Positions 48,365 through 57,129 of a stretch of DNA of 64,000 nucleotides are shown here, piece after piece (position 1 is the first letter of the stretch; each line of letters opens with the position of its first letter). The notes under the pieces are model-generated. The model searched no databases, was not told where the DNA came from, and saw nothing but the letters and a program-made list of their open reading frames with translations. The DNA comes from Palleniella muris (GTDB lineage: Bacteria; Bacteroidota; Bacteroidia; Bacteroidales; Bacteroidaceae). The translations under genes were made by a program, and so were the position numbers. The stretch lies in contig NZ_SRZC01000004.1 in the NCBI RefSeq assembly GCF_004792655.1, positions 62,001 through 126,000 of the forward strand, written 5' to 3'.

Positions 48365-51169
48365 TCATTCTTTCTTCCCTCGTCTGAGGAAAGCCAGTAT
48401 CTTTTTCATCAAAAGATTCCTGCTTGCGGCATCCTTCACGCATTCAAACGGGAAGCCGAGTGCAAAGACCCGGTACGTGTCGCCCTCATAAGCCACTGAA
48501 GCCTGAGAGCCGGAAGCGTAGGCAAGGTGCTTGTGGTCAGACAAGGAGTCGGTGGAAAACAGGATGTCCGATGCCACGGAGGCATAATGCTTGTCGTTCA
48601 CGTGCCTGAAGACGGACATTTGCATGCCGTTCCCTGACACGATGTCCATGGGCTCGTTCTTGCGGAAAGGCAGTGAATCGCAGTCCGTTCCGCCATACAT
48701 TATGTGTAGATTGTCGGCAAGCCATGCCTGCTCTTCCTCTTCCTGCATGTCCGAGGCGATATAGCTTCCGCTGAGGAACAGCCCTCCTCCTCGCTCGATG
48801 AATGCTTCGATGCCTTCACGCATTTGCGGGGTGAACGTCTTGTAAGTCAGGAGCGAATAACCGTCATCCTTCTCGTTACCAAAGAGAATGTCAAGGACGC
48901 TCACACCGGTGATGTCCGTCTGCTGTGAGAAACAATCTGAAGAAAGGCTCACAACGTTATACTTTCCTGCGTTCCTGACGGCTTCCGCATGGGCAAAAGC
49001 GTAGTTGAAGTCATTGCCGGCAGTGAAGCGTCCGAGCAGGTCATTGTCTGTGAAGCCCAGTCCTGTGCCTTTTCCTGCCTGCGTTTTGTCGAAGACCTGC
49101 TGATGGCCTATCCATGCCGGAGTCTTTCCGAATGACAGTCCGACATCCGCATCGAGGTCAAATCCGCAGATGCTGTCAGTCTCCACTACAGCCGGTGACG
49201 ACAATCGGTGGAAGGCATTGACAATCATCACTGTCTCTTTCGCCTCAGGAGAATAAAGCGCGACAAGCTCTTCCGTCGGGAAACTTTCACCTCCTCTGTT
49301 GGCGGCAGTGAGGCGGAAGCGGTAGAGAGTGTTCGGCGACAGGCGGATTTTGTGCTCTGTTCCTTTTATTATATTGCCGTTGTCGTAGCCACTGTTGTTG
49401 GTCCTTGTGTACAACACGTAGGAATCCGGAATGGCAGACGGTTCGAGGGAGTCGGTTTGCGCACTCCACCTTAATGTCAGTTCGCCACCTTTCAGCGTGG
49501 CGGCAGAGAAATTCTGCGGAGTGAGCGGCTGCACGGCAGCCTGCCTTCCGTCCCTTTCGCAAAGCCAGCGCAGTATGGTTTTGTAGATAGCACGTGAAAG
49601 AACAAACTTGAAGTTCGGGTCATGGCCGCATTTCAGGTCAGGGAAATTCTCGTGGGACATGGTCTCGAGTATCGCCGACGGCTGTGCCGGCAGGCGCGTC
49701 TCGCTGTAATTCCTGTCCCAAACCTCACGCACCACCCATTTCCCGAATGCCTTGTTAAGGTCTTTCGACACACTTTTCAGGAGTTCTGTCGCAAAGTCTT
49801 TCGACACGAAGCGTGGTCTTCCGTCCGCTGTCTCCTTATTGTTGAAGTCCGTTGTGCATATCGTCAGACTCCCATAGTGCGTCGTGAAATCGCGCAGCCA
49901 GCCGGCATCGCTGTGTATGGCAAGCTGCAAGTCGAGAGGGACATGCCCGAGATGAGTGTCTCCGCGCTGAAGGTTGATTTGCTGCAACGGTGTCCCGTTG
50001 ACGCTGTCGAGTATGGCTGTTGCGGTCGAGTCTATGATAGCTTCGGACAGGCTGTCAGGGTATGCCGTGCCGAAACTGTCGATGTTCGCCTTCGTTATGC
50101 TGTCAACGTACAGCCGTACAGCATTCTCGGCAAGCGTGAGAGAATCGATGTCAAACACCGGATGCAGCGAGTCCGGCTGCTCCGTCGGGTTTGTCCGCGA
50201 ACCGTACGACAGCCAGTTGGAGGCCAGCGAGCGGCAGTTGATGTCCTCGCTGTAATCGTTTTTTCCGGTTTTGGTCATGTACATCGCCTTTGGCACTCCT
50301 GCAAACTGTGTGTAGTAGCGTGCTGCCTCCAAGGCACGCGGCAGTCCCGAAGTCTTGCCGCCACGCCGGTGGTCGCCCATTCCGCCGCCGAAGCGCACGG
50401 CATCGGTGGTCACAACGCCTTTGTGCGCACTGTGGTTTGTCACGCAGACATAATTGTTTGTCGGAGCATTGGCCTCAAATTCAAAAGTGCCGAGGTACAC
50501 CCATGTCGAACTGCCCATTTGTTGGTTGACACGGAACGTTGTGGCTGTCCCCTGGTGGCATACTATATATTCGGCATCGTCTATCGATTCCTCCACTGTC
50601 TGGTAGCTGACATAGACGGCATATTCTCCCTTTTCGCGAATCTTCGGGAAATAGAAAGCGCGCGAAATGTCCGTCCTGTTCCCTGTGCTTGTCCTTGCCA
50701 TTCTTGCCGTCCCTGTTGCGAAAGGGCGGTCGCCGTCCTTGTAGCACATTCCCGTGGCGGCGAATCCCGGCAGCGGTGATGTCGTCCAGCCTGCCGCTTC
50801 CGCACTTTCTGAGTATCCTGATTGTGGTCTGTCGTTGTCGACGATGACCATGTTCGTCTGCCAGTCCCTCTCTCTCGGCACGAAAATGTTCGCTCCGGCG
50901 TTTTCAAGCATAGGGATGAGGTAGGGATAGACTATGGATTGCGTGAAGACATCCTCGCATGTGCCGTAGAGCTGTGCCCTTTGCCATTCCCACCTGTCCC
51001 TGCTGATGTTGTAGTACCTGCCGTGGCTTGGCCACACAGACAAATGCTTGCCTGCCAGACCGTTCTCGATTGTCGTCGCTTTGGATACGTTCCTGACCCA
51101 GGGCTGTTGGGCGTTGACGGGTAGTAATATATTGATTAACAGTATAGTTAGTGTTATCTTTCTAAGCAT
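48365..51169 (-). CDS. Golvesin C-terminal-like / amidase-like multidomain secreted protein (often annotated xanthan lyase)
   Basis: A signal peptide (MLRKITLTILLINILLPVNA) leads a protein of 934 residues. An N-terminal part resembles an amidase_3 fold split by an insert: VIVDNDRPQSGYSESAEAAGW leads into a golvesin-like beta domain (IREKGEYAVYVSYQTVEESI). The amidase-like sequence resumes with LQLAIHSDAGWLRDF and ILETMSHENFPDLK, where the His and Glu resemble zinc-amidase ligands. A fibronectin-III-like domain (GGELTLRWSAQ, SYVLYTRTNN) and a C-terminal glutamine-amidotransferase-like domain (GIEAFIERGGGLFLSGSYI) follow. I infer a cell-wall or peptidoglycan target; xanthan lysis is a legacy name not supported by visible motifs. 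The GGTNACC array at 51215 lies just upstream. Confidence 0.75.
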   Translation of the reverse strand: MLRKITLTILLINILLPVNAQQPWVRNVSKATTIENGLAGKHLSVWPSHGRYYNISRDRWEWQRAQLYGTCEDVFTQSIVYPYLIPMLENAGANIFVPRERDWQTNMVIVDNDRPQSGYSESAEAAGWTTSPLPGFAATGMCYKDGDRPFATGTARMARTSTGNRTDISRAFYFPKIREKGEYAVYVSYQTVEESIDDAEYIVCHQGTATTFRVNQQMGSSTWVYLGTFEFEANAPTNNYVCVTNHSAHKGVVTTDAVRFGGGMGDHRRGGKTSGLPRALEAARYYTQFAGVPKAMYMTKTGKNDYSEDINCRSLASNWLSYGSRTNPTEQPDSLHPVFDIDSLTLAENAVRLYVDSITKANIDSFGTAYPDSLSEAIIDSTATAILDSVNGTPLQQINLQRGDTHLGHVPLDLQLAIHSDAGWLRDFTTHYGSLTICTTDFNNKETADGRPRFVSKDFATELLKSVSKDLNKAFGKWVVREVWDRNYSETRLPAQPSAILETMSHENFPDLKCGHDPNFKFVLSRAIYKTILRWLCERDGRQAAVQPLTPQNFSAATLKGGELTLRWSAQTDSLEPSAIPDSYVLYTRTNNSGYDNGNIIKGTEHKIRLSPNTLYRFRLTAANRGGESFPTEELVALYSPEAKETVMIVNAFHRLSSPAVVETDSICGFDLDADVGLSFGKTPAWIGHQQVFDKTQAGKGTGLGFTDNDLLGRFTAGNDFNYAFAHAEAVRNAGKYNVVSLSSDCFSQQTDITGVSVLDILFGNEKDDGYSLLTYKTFTPQMREGIEAFIERGGGLFLSGSYIASDMQEEEEQAWLADNLHIMYGGTDCDSLPFRKNEPMDIVSGNGMQMSVFRHVNDKHYASVASDILFSTDSLSDHKHLAYASGSQASVAYEGDTYRVFALGFPFECVKDAASRNLLMKKILAFLRRGKKE

Positions 51170-51214
51170 TTCTGTCATAATGTCGCAAGTGCCTTCTTCC
51201 TCGGTGGTGTGAAA

Positions 51215-51287
51215 GGTTACGTTTTATGTTGTAAAAGGTAACCTTTCGCATGGTAAAAGGTAACCCTTTGTTGGGTAAAAGGTAACC
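51215..51287. repeat. Phased four-unit GGTNACC array, copy 4 (best conserved)
   Basis: GGTTACG (51215) and GGTAACC (51237, 51259, 51281) have centres at 51218, 51240, 51262 and 51284, exactly 22 bp apart. The last three share AAAAGGTAACC. The array fills most of the 130-base gap between two minus-strand genes. Confidence 0.85.
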
Positions 51288-51308
51288 TTCTGCAAAGCCG
51301 AGGAAAAC

Positions 51309-51851
51309 CTATATTATGAAGTTCTCTGGATGCTTGCCTTCAAAGGCAGTGTAATAGAGCTTTATCTCCTCCATGTCCTTGTCGATGTCGCCTGACGGGA
51401 TGAGGGTCTTAGTGCATGTTATCACCCTTTTCCCGTAGTCCATGCCATAGAGTAGTATCGGCATTTTGGCTTTCAGCGCGATATAGTAGAAGCCCTTTTT
51501 CCATTCCTTTGTCGCGCTCCTTGTCCCTTCGGGAGTCACACAGAGCTTGAAACTCTCCTTGCTTTTCGCCGTTTCGGCGAGAGTGTCGGTCATCGACGTG
51601 CTCTTCTGCCTGTAGACAGGGATGCCGCCCATGCTCCTGAACAAGATGCCGAGAGGCCAGAAGAACCACTCCTTTTTCATGAGGAAATTCGTGTGCATCC
51701 CTTCCGCCATGGCAAAAAGCTGCCCTATGATGAAGTCCCAGTTGCTTGTGTGCGGTGCGAGGCAGATTATGTATTTGTCCGGATGCTCTTGGGTTATGTC
51801 CTTCTTCCACCCCATAAGCCTGTAGAGAATCCATTGGCAAAGTCTTTTCAT
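51309..51851 (-). CDS. 1-acyl-sn-glycerol-3-phosphate acyltransferase (PlsC) family protein
   Basis: The 180-residue protein carries the acyltransferase motif HTSNWD (HxxxxD, catalytic His-Asp). Motif II is in GILFRSMGGIPVYR and motif III in CVTPEGTRSAT. Such enzymes acylate lysophosphatidic acid or related lipids at the inner membrane. It is shorter than PlsC (about 240) and lacks a clear N-terminal membrane helix, like the short acyltransferases of Bacteroidota. A TAACTTTG box on minus (51886-51893) lies 35 bases upstream. Confidence 0.88.
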   Translation of the reverse strand: MKRLCQWILYRLMGWKKDITQEHPDKYIICLAPHTSNWDFIIGQLFAMAEGMHTNFLMKKEWFFWPLGILFRSMGGIPVYRQKSTSMTDTLAETAKSKESFKLCVTPEGTRSATKEWKKGFYYIALKAKMPILLYGMDYGKRVITCTKTLIPSGDIDKDMEEIKLYYTAFEGKHPENFII

Positions 51852-51885
51852 GATGTTACGTTTTATGCAAGTGCAAATCAGGGTT

Positions 51886-51893
51886 CAAAGTTA
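51886..51893 (-). promoter_or_regulatory. -7 box (TAACTTTG) of the acyltransferase gene
   Basis: TAACTTTG on minus, 35 bases upstream of the ATG at 51851. It lies back to back with the pfp promoter region. Confidence 0.45.
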
Positions 51894-51986
51894 TAAAAAA
51901 TCTCTCAGATAGCCTAATTTGCAAATAAAAAAGTTTTATTTTGGATTTTTTTTTGCTGTTTGTTCGGTTTTTTACCAAGAATTTGT

Positions 51987-51994
51987 TATCTTTG
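51987..51994 (+). promoter_or_regulatory. -7 box (TATCTTTG) of pfp
   Basis: TATCTTTG is preceded by TTTG at 51959-51962 (24-base spacer, slightly long). The leader to the ATG at 52150 is about 150 bases; the in-frame extension to 52051 lies in this leader and shows no family similarity. Confidence 0.5.
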
Positions 51995-52149
51995 CAGGAA
52001 GAAAGTACGTATTGCGCCGGAACGCTGAGTGATGTTTTTGGCGGATTGTTTTGCGCGCCAGGTGCCGGAGAAATCCTTTGCCGCTTGCTGCGTACAATAC
52101 AGTTGTGATAAAGATTTCATACGATAACATAAAACAAACAACAAGAACT

Positions 52150-53793
52150 ATGGAAAAAAGTGCATTGCAGATTGCTCGTGCCGCTTACCAGCCAAAGCTC
52201 CCTCTCGCTTTGCGTGGCGCACTGAATGCTGTAGAAGGTGAGCCGACACAGTCGGTTGCCGACCAGGAGGAAGTAGAGAAACTTTTCCCTAACACTTACG
52301 GAATGCCATATCTTCGCTTTGAGCCGGTTGACGGTGAGATGAAGACACAGCAGATGAACGTGGGCGTTATCCTTTCCGGTGGTCAGGCTCCCGGCGGTCA
52401 TAATGTCATCTCAGGTCTCTTCGACGGTATCAAGAAGCTGAATCCGGCAAACAAGCTCTACGGTTTCATCCTTGGTCCAAGCGGACTTGTGGAGCACAAC
52501 TATATGGAGCTGACAGCCGAAATCGTTGACGAGTACCGCAACACCGGTGGCTTCGATATCATTGGCTCCGGTCGTACAAAGCTCGAGAAGAAAGACCAGT
52601 TTGACAAGGGTCTTGAAATCCTTAAGGCACTTGACATCAAGGCACTCGTAATCATCGGCGGTGACGACTCCAACACTAACGCTTGTGTGCTCGCCGAATA
52701 CTACAAGGCCATCGATGCAGGTGTGCAGGTGATTGGCTGCCCTAAGACTATCGACGGCGACTTGAAGAACTCTGAGATTGAGACTTCATTCGGTTTCGAT
52801 ACAGCTACCAAGGTCTACTCTGAGGTTATCGGCAACATCATGCGCGACTGTAACTCTGCCAAGAAGTATTGGCACTTTGTCAAGCTCATGGGACGCTCCG
52901 CTTCTCACGTTACACTTGAGTGCGCTCTTCAGACACATCCGAACATCACCCTCATCGGTGAGGAGGTTGAGGCTAAGAACCAGACTCTTGACGACGTTGT
53001 GACATACATCGCCGATGCAGTGGCTGACCGTGCCACACGCGGCATGAACTATGGCGTGGTGCTTGTACCGGAAGGTCTTATCGAGTTTATCCCTGCCATC
53101 AAGAAACTGATTGCAGAACTTAACGATATGCTTGCTGCAAACCAGGCAGACTTCGACCTCGTTGCCGACGATAACAAGATCAGCTACGTGCTGAAGCACC
53201 TCTCTGACGAGAACGCTGCAATCTTCAAGAGCCTCCCTCTCTCTGTTTCACGCCAGCTCGCCCTTGAGCGCGACCCACACGGAAACGTGCAGGTATCACT
53301 CATCGAGACAGAGCAGTTGCTCGCAGAGATGGTTGGCAAGAAGCTCGCCGAGTGGAAGAAGGAAGGTCTCTTCAACGGCAAGTTCTCAACACAGCACCAC
53401 TTCTTCGGCTACGAGGGACGTTGCGCTGCCCCTTCAAACTTTGACGCTGACTACTGCTACTCTCTCGGTTTCAACGCTTCCATGCTTATCGCTGCAGGCA
53501 AGACAGGCTACATGTCTTCCGTGAAGAACACATCCAAGCCTGTTGACGAGTGGATTGCGGGAGGTATTCCTATCACCATGATGATGAACATGGAGAAGCG
53601 TAACGGCGAGATGAAGCCTGTGATACGCAAGGCCCTCGTGGAACTGGACGGCAATCCATACAAGTACTTCGTTTGCCACCGCACAAAGTGGGCTCGTGAG
53701 ACAGACTTCATTTATCCAGGTCCGATACAGTATTTTGGTCCGGCAGAGGTATGCGACCAGCCGACAAAGACACTGACTCTCGAGCACGAGTAA
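52150..53793 (+). CDS. pfp: Diphosphate--fructose-6-phosphate 1-phosphotransferase (PPi-PFK)
   Basis: The enzyme phosphorylates fructose 6-phosphate using pyrophosphate, saving ATP in glycolysis, and is reversible. The 547-residue protein has VILSGGQAPGGHNVISGL and GGDDSNTNACVLAEYY. The GGDDS variant (instead of GGDGS) is the signature of PPi-dependent rather than ATP-dependent PFK. PKTIDGDLKNSEIETSFGFD and ALECALQTHPNITLIGEE follow. Length is that of the long PPi-PFK group found in plants and Bacteroidota. It is a single gene followed by a GC-rich hairpin at 53816-53852. The codon set is strongly biased, with CTC, AAG and ATC frequent, as expected of a highly expressed gene. Confidence 0.95.
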   Translation: MEKSALQIARAAYQPKLPLALRGALNAVEGEPTQSVADQEEVEKLFPNTYGMPYLRFEPVDGEMKTQQMNVGVILSGGQAPGGHNVISGLFDGIKKLNPANKLYGFILGPSGLVEHNYMELTAEIVDEYRNTGGFDIIGSGRTKLEKKDQFDKGLEILKALDIKALVIIGGDDSNTNACVLAEYYKAIDAGVQVIGCPKTIDGDLKNSEIETSFGFDTATKVYSEVIGNIMRDCNSAKKYWHFVKLMGRSASHVTLECALQTHPNITLIGEEVEAKNQTLDDVVTYIADAVADRATRGMNYGVVLVPEGLIEFIPAIKKLIAELNDMLAANQADFDLVADDNKISYVLKHLSDENAAIFKSLPLSVSRQLALERDPHGNVQVSLIETEQLLAEMVGKKLAEWKKEGLFNGKFSTQHHFFGYEGRCAAPSNFDADYCYSLGFNASMLIAAGKTGYMSSVKNTSKPVDEWIAGGIPITMMMNMEKRNGEMKPVIRKALVELDGNPYKYFVCHRTKWARETDFIYPGPIQYFGPAEVCDQPTKTLTLEHE

Positions 53794-53815
53794 TCCTTTC
53801 GCTATAAGCATGCAT

Positions 53816-53852
53816 GACGCGCAGTGCCGGTGTTGTTCCGGGCTTGCGCGTC
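53816..53852 (+). terminator. Terminator hairpin after pfp
   Basis: GACGCGCA (53816-53823) pairs with TGCGCGTC (53845-53852), and an inner CCGG/CCGG pair shortens the loop. It is placed 23 bases after the pfp stop. Confidence 0.65.
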
Positions 53853-53897
53853 GTGTGATGTGTGGCTTATGGCTGCATGAATTTCATAACACGTTAA

Positions 53898-54704
53898 GTG
53901 GGAAAGAAAAGAACTACCAAAAATAAGAGAAAGCGACTCAGCCGCCATCCCAAATGGGTGTGGTGGCTGGGTGGCTTTTTGCTTGTGGCTGCCTACACAT
54001 GGGCTTTCTGGTATTTCTTTGTCTCTCCGACATCCTTCCGCTGGCAGGCGCTGTACGGTGATGCCAATTATCCGGAAGGTTATGAAATCCATGGCATAGA
54101 CGTCTCCCATTATCAGGGAGATATTGACTGGGCGTTGCTCCGTACGGCGAACATCAACCGCTGTCCCGTACGTTTTGTTCTCATAAAGGCGACGGAAGGC
54201 GCAAGCATTGTCGACGAGAACTTTGACGAGAACTTCTTCCAGGCGCGCGAACACGGGTTCATACGCGGAGCGTACCATTTCTTCAGTCTTAAGACTCCTG
54301 CCAAGCAGCAGGCGGAATTCTTTCTTGCAAATGTGCTGCTTGAAGCGGGCGACTTGCCTCCAATCCTTGATGTGGAGCATAAGGCGAAGGAACGTTCGGT
54401 GGAAGATTTCCAGCGTGATGTGCTGACATGGCTGCATACGGTGGAGAACAAATACCATGTCAAGCCCATTATATACACCTATTATAAATTTAAAGAGAAG
54501 TATCTCAACGATGCGCGCTTTGACGATTACCCTTATTGGATAGCGCATTACTACGTTGACACGATGCAATATAAGGGCAAATGGAAGTTCTGGCAGCATA
54601 CGGATGCCGGCAGGCTGCCCGGAATAGAAGGTGAGGTGGATTTTGATATTTACAATGGGTCGTTTTATGACCTAAAGAAACTCTGTTTACCGGAAGATGA
54701 CTGA
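53898..54704 (+). CDS. Glycoside hydrolase family 25 (lysozyme-like), membrane-anchored
   Basis: GH25 enzymes cut the beta-1,4 bond between N-acetylmuramic acid and N-acetylglucosamine. The 268-residue protein has a very basic N-terminus and one membrane span (WVWWLGGFLLVAAYTWAFWYFF). The catalytic domain starts IHGIDVSHYQGDIDW, with LIKATEGASIVD, GAYHFFSL and ILDVEHKAKE (catalytic acids). WIAHYYVDT and DFDIYNGSFYDL are typical of the C-terminal part. The start codon is GTG; an ATG would remove the anchor. It overlaps mtaB by 8 bases, so the two are co-transcribed. The catalytic domain would be on the periplasmic side. Confidence 0.9.
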   Translation: MGKKRTTKNKRKRLSRHPKWVWWLGGFLLVAAYTWAFWYFFVSPTSFRWQALYGDANYPEGYEIHGIDVSHYQGDIDWALLRTANINRCPVRFVLIKATEGASIVDENFDENFFQAREHGFIRGAYHFFSLKTPAKQQAEFFLANVLLEAGDLPPILDVEHKAKERSVEDFQRDVLTWLHTVENKYHVKPIIYTYYKFKEKYLNDARFDDYPYWIAHYYVDTMQYKGKWKFWQHTDAGRLPGIEGEVDFDIYNGSFYDLKKLCLPEDD

Positions 54705-56073
54705 CAATAATATTTTCAAAGGAAAGAAAGCCGCATATTTCACGCTTGGATGCAAATTGAATTTTGCCGAGACATCGACATTCGCCGAGATGCTGGAGAA
54801 GAGGGGTGTCGTTGCCGCCGCAAAGGGTGAGCAGGCAGACCTCTGCCTCATAAACACCTGCTCTGTGACGGAGGTTGCCGACCATAAATGCCGACAGCAG
54901 ATACATAAGATGGTGCGCAACAATCCCGGGGCTTTTGTCGTTGTGACAGGCTGCTATGCACAGCTTGAACCGGAGCGCATCGCAGCAATAGAAGGTGTTG
55001 ACCTTGTCCTTGGCTCAAACGAGAAGGCAGACCTGATGCAGTATCTTTCTGATGCGTGGACAGAGAAGTCCGGTGCTGACTGTGGTGAAGGGCGTGGCAC
55101 AATAATTTCGGAGAACCTTCATCGCCACCATAGTGTGAAGACAAAGGAAATCAAGTCTTTTGCTCCGTCGTGCTCGCGTGGCAACAGGACACGCTATTTC
55201 CTTAAGGTTCAGGACGGGTGCAACTACTATTGCACATATTGCACAATACCTTATGCGCGTGGAAATTCGCGCAACCCTTCCGTGGAATCACTTGTGGCAC
55301 AGGCTCGTGAGGTAGCGGAGAGAGGAGGAAAGGAGATTGTGCTGACAGGCGTTAATATCGGGGATTTCGGTCAGACAACAGGGGAGACTTTCCTTGAATT
55401 GGTGAAGGCTCTTGACAAGGTTGAGGGTATAGAGCGTTACCGTATATCGTCGATAGAGCCGAATCTGCTTACCGACGAGTTGATAGAGTACTGTGCCGGC
55501 TCGCGTGCTTTCATGCCACATTTCCACATTCCCTTGCAATCGGGAAGCGATGAAGTGCTTAGGCTGATGCACCGCCGTTATGACACGGCTTTGTTCCGTC
55601 GTAAGATAGAGCTTGTAAAGTTATTGATGCCGGATGCGTTTATCGGTGTTGATGTAATGGTCGGATGCCGTGGCGAGACACCGGAATGCTTTGAGGAATG
55701 CTATGAGTTCATCAAGTCTCTTGATGTGCAGCAGCTTCATGTGTTCCCATATTCGGAGCGTCCGGGGACAGCGGCACTGAAAATCCATTATGTCGTTGAG
55801 GACAAGGAGAAGAAAGAACGCTCACATCGTTTGCTGGAGCTGTCGGACTTGAAGACCGAGGCTTTCTATAAGGGCTTTATCGGAAGGGAGATGCATGTCC
55901 TTATGGAGAAAGCTCCGAAGGGCAGGGCAATGCATGGATTCACAGATAACTATGTCCGTGTGGAGATTCCTGCCGGCATTGCCAAGGACGAGTATGACAA
56001 TGAAATCTTGAAAGTAAGGCTTAGTGGCTTTAACAGCGACAAGACTGCGTTGATGGCAGAACTGTTGCCGTAG
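54697..56073 (+). CDS. mtaB: tRNA t6A37 methylthiotransferase MtaB
   Basis: This radical SAM enzyme adds a methylthio group to t6A at position 37 of tRNAs reading ANN codons. The 458-residue protein has the N-terminal UPF0004 domain with cysteines in LGCKLNFAETST, LINTCSVTEVADHKCRQQIH and VVTGCYAQLEPERIAA. The radical SAM motif CNYYCTYCTIPYARG and a C-terminal TRAM-like domain follow. The order and the CTIPYARG form distinguish MtaB/MiaB from RimO. The reading as MtaB rather than MiaB rests on LNFAETST and the start of the sequence. It overlaps GH25 upstream, and the glycosyltransferase follows after 37-40 bases. Confidence 0.9.
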   Translation: MTDNNIFKGKKAAYFTLGCKLNFAETSTFAEMLEKRGVVAAAKGEQADLCLINTCSVTEVADHKCRQQIHKMVRNNPGAFVVVTGCYAQLEPERIAAIEGVDLVLGSNEKADLMQYLSDAWTEKSGADCGEGRGTIISENLHRHHSVKTKEIKSFAPSCSRGNRTRYFLKVQDGCNYYCTYCTIPYARGNSRNPSVESLVAQAREVAERGGKEIVLTGVNIGDFGQTTGETFLELVKALDKVEGIERYRISSIEPNLLTDELIEYCAGSRAFMPHFHIPLQSGSDEVLRLMHRRYDTALFRRKIELVKLLMPDAFIGVDVMVGCRGETPECFEECYEFIKSLDVQQLHVFPYSERPGTAALKIHYVVEDKEKKERSHRLLELSDLKTEAFYKGFIGREMHVLMEKAPKGRAMHGFTDNYVRVEIPAGIAKDEYDNEILKVRLSGFNSDKTALMAELLP

Positions 56074-56112
56074 TCGTTTGTGTCATAATAAGAATGGGAG
56101 GATATATCCGTG

Positions 56113-57129
56113 ATGAAAGTATCTGTTATAATCTTGAACTGGAACGGTGCTGCCATGATGCGCCGTTTTCTGCCTTCTGTTGTCGCTAACACTGATGGTG
56201 CGGAGATTGTTGTTGCGGACAATGGATCGTATGACGCCTCGCTTGCGATGCTTGCGTCCGAGTTTCCGTCTGTGCGTGTTATCCGCCTTGGCATGAATTA
56301 TGGTTTCGCTGAAGGTTATAACCGTGCCATATCTGAGGTGGACAGTGACTATGTGGTGCTTCTCAACAGTGATGTGGAGACTCCGAAGGGCTGGCTTTCT
56401 CCTCTTGTTGGGTATATGGATGCAAATCAGGATGTGGCGGCATGTCAGCCTAAACTGTTGTCGTTCAATGATAAAAACTCTTTTGAGTATGCCGGTGGGG
56501 CAGGCGGATTCATAGACAGATTCGGTTATCCTTTTTGCCGAGGAAGGATTTTTGGCGTGGTGGAGAAAGACAAAGGACAATATGATGATGTATGCGACAT
56601 ACATTGGGCGACTGGCGCATGCATGATGGTTCGCAGGGATGTTTACATGGAGTCGGGAGGACTGGACGCACGTTTCTTTGCCCATAACGAGGAGATAGAC
56701 CTCTGTTGGCGCATGCGTCTGTTCGGCTATCGCATTGTGTGTGTGCCGGACAGCTGCGTTTACCACTTTGGCGGCGGTACGCTTCCGCAAGGCAATCCGC
56801 GCAAGACATATCTGAATTTCCGCAATAATCTGACAATGCTTTATAAGAATCTGCCGGACACACGGATAAAAAGTGTGATGAGGTGGAGACTCGCCCTTGA
56901 TTATGTGGCTATGCTGCAATCATTGCTAAAAGGCAATATTGCTGATGTTAAGGCGATAAGGGCAGCACGCAGGGATTTCAATGCTTGGAAGAGTGACTAT
57001 GCTCCGATACGCAAGCGAATACAGGAGCGTGCCTGCAAGGATGATAATGTACGAGAGAGGTGCACAACTTCGTATTCAATACTTGTGAAATATTACTTGC
57101 GTGGAAAAAAATATTTCTCTGATTTATGA
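56113..57129 (+). CDS. Family 2 glycosyltransferase
   Basis: The GT-A glycosyltransferase of 338 residues begins MKVSVIILNWNGAAMMRRFL. It shows EIVVADNGSYDASL, the metal/donor region NSDVETPKGWLSPLVGYM, and HWATGACMMVRRDVYMESGG, with the acceptor or catalytic Asp/Glu in FFAHNEEIDLCWRMRLFG. It resembles rhamnosyl- or galactosyl-transferase-type family 2 enzymes that build surface polysaccharide; acceptor unknown. ATG at 56113 is preceded by GTG at 56110. It overlaps the next gene (ATGA), so the pair is coupled. Confidence 0.88.
   Translation: MKVSVIILNWNGAAMMRRFLPSVVANTDGAEIVVADNGSYDASLAMLASEFPSVRVIRLGMNYGFAEGYNRAISEVDSDYVVLLNSDVETPKGWLSPLVGYMDANQDVAACQPKLLSFNDKNSFEYAGGAGGFIDRFGYPFCRGRIFGVVEKDKGQYDDVCDIHWATGACMMVRRDVYMESGGLDARFFAHNEEIDLCWRMRLFGYRIVCVPDSCVYHFGGGTLPQGNPRKTYLNFRNNLTMLYKNLPDTRIKSVMRWRLALDYVAMLQSLLKGNIADVKAIRAARRDFNAWKSDYAPIRKRIQERACKDDNVRERCTTSYSILVKYYLRGKKYFSDL

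Noticed and set aside
49622..50779. 385-codon open frame on plus
   Set aside because: It is antisense to the golvesin/amidase-like gene, has no recognisable domain and an Arg/Cys-rich composition typical of shadow frames in a GC-rich gene.
53802..54599. 265-codon minus frame opposite the GH25 gene
   Set aside because: The GH25 gene has clear catalytic motifs; the opposite frame has none.
56083..56919. 278-codon minus frame opposite the glycosyltransferase
   Set aside because: Composition is His/Arg/Ile-rich without motifs, while the plus strand encodes a canonical family 2 transferase.
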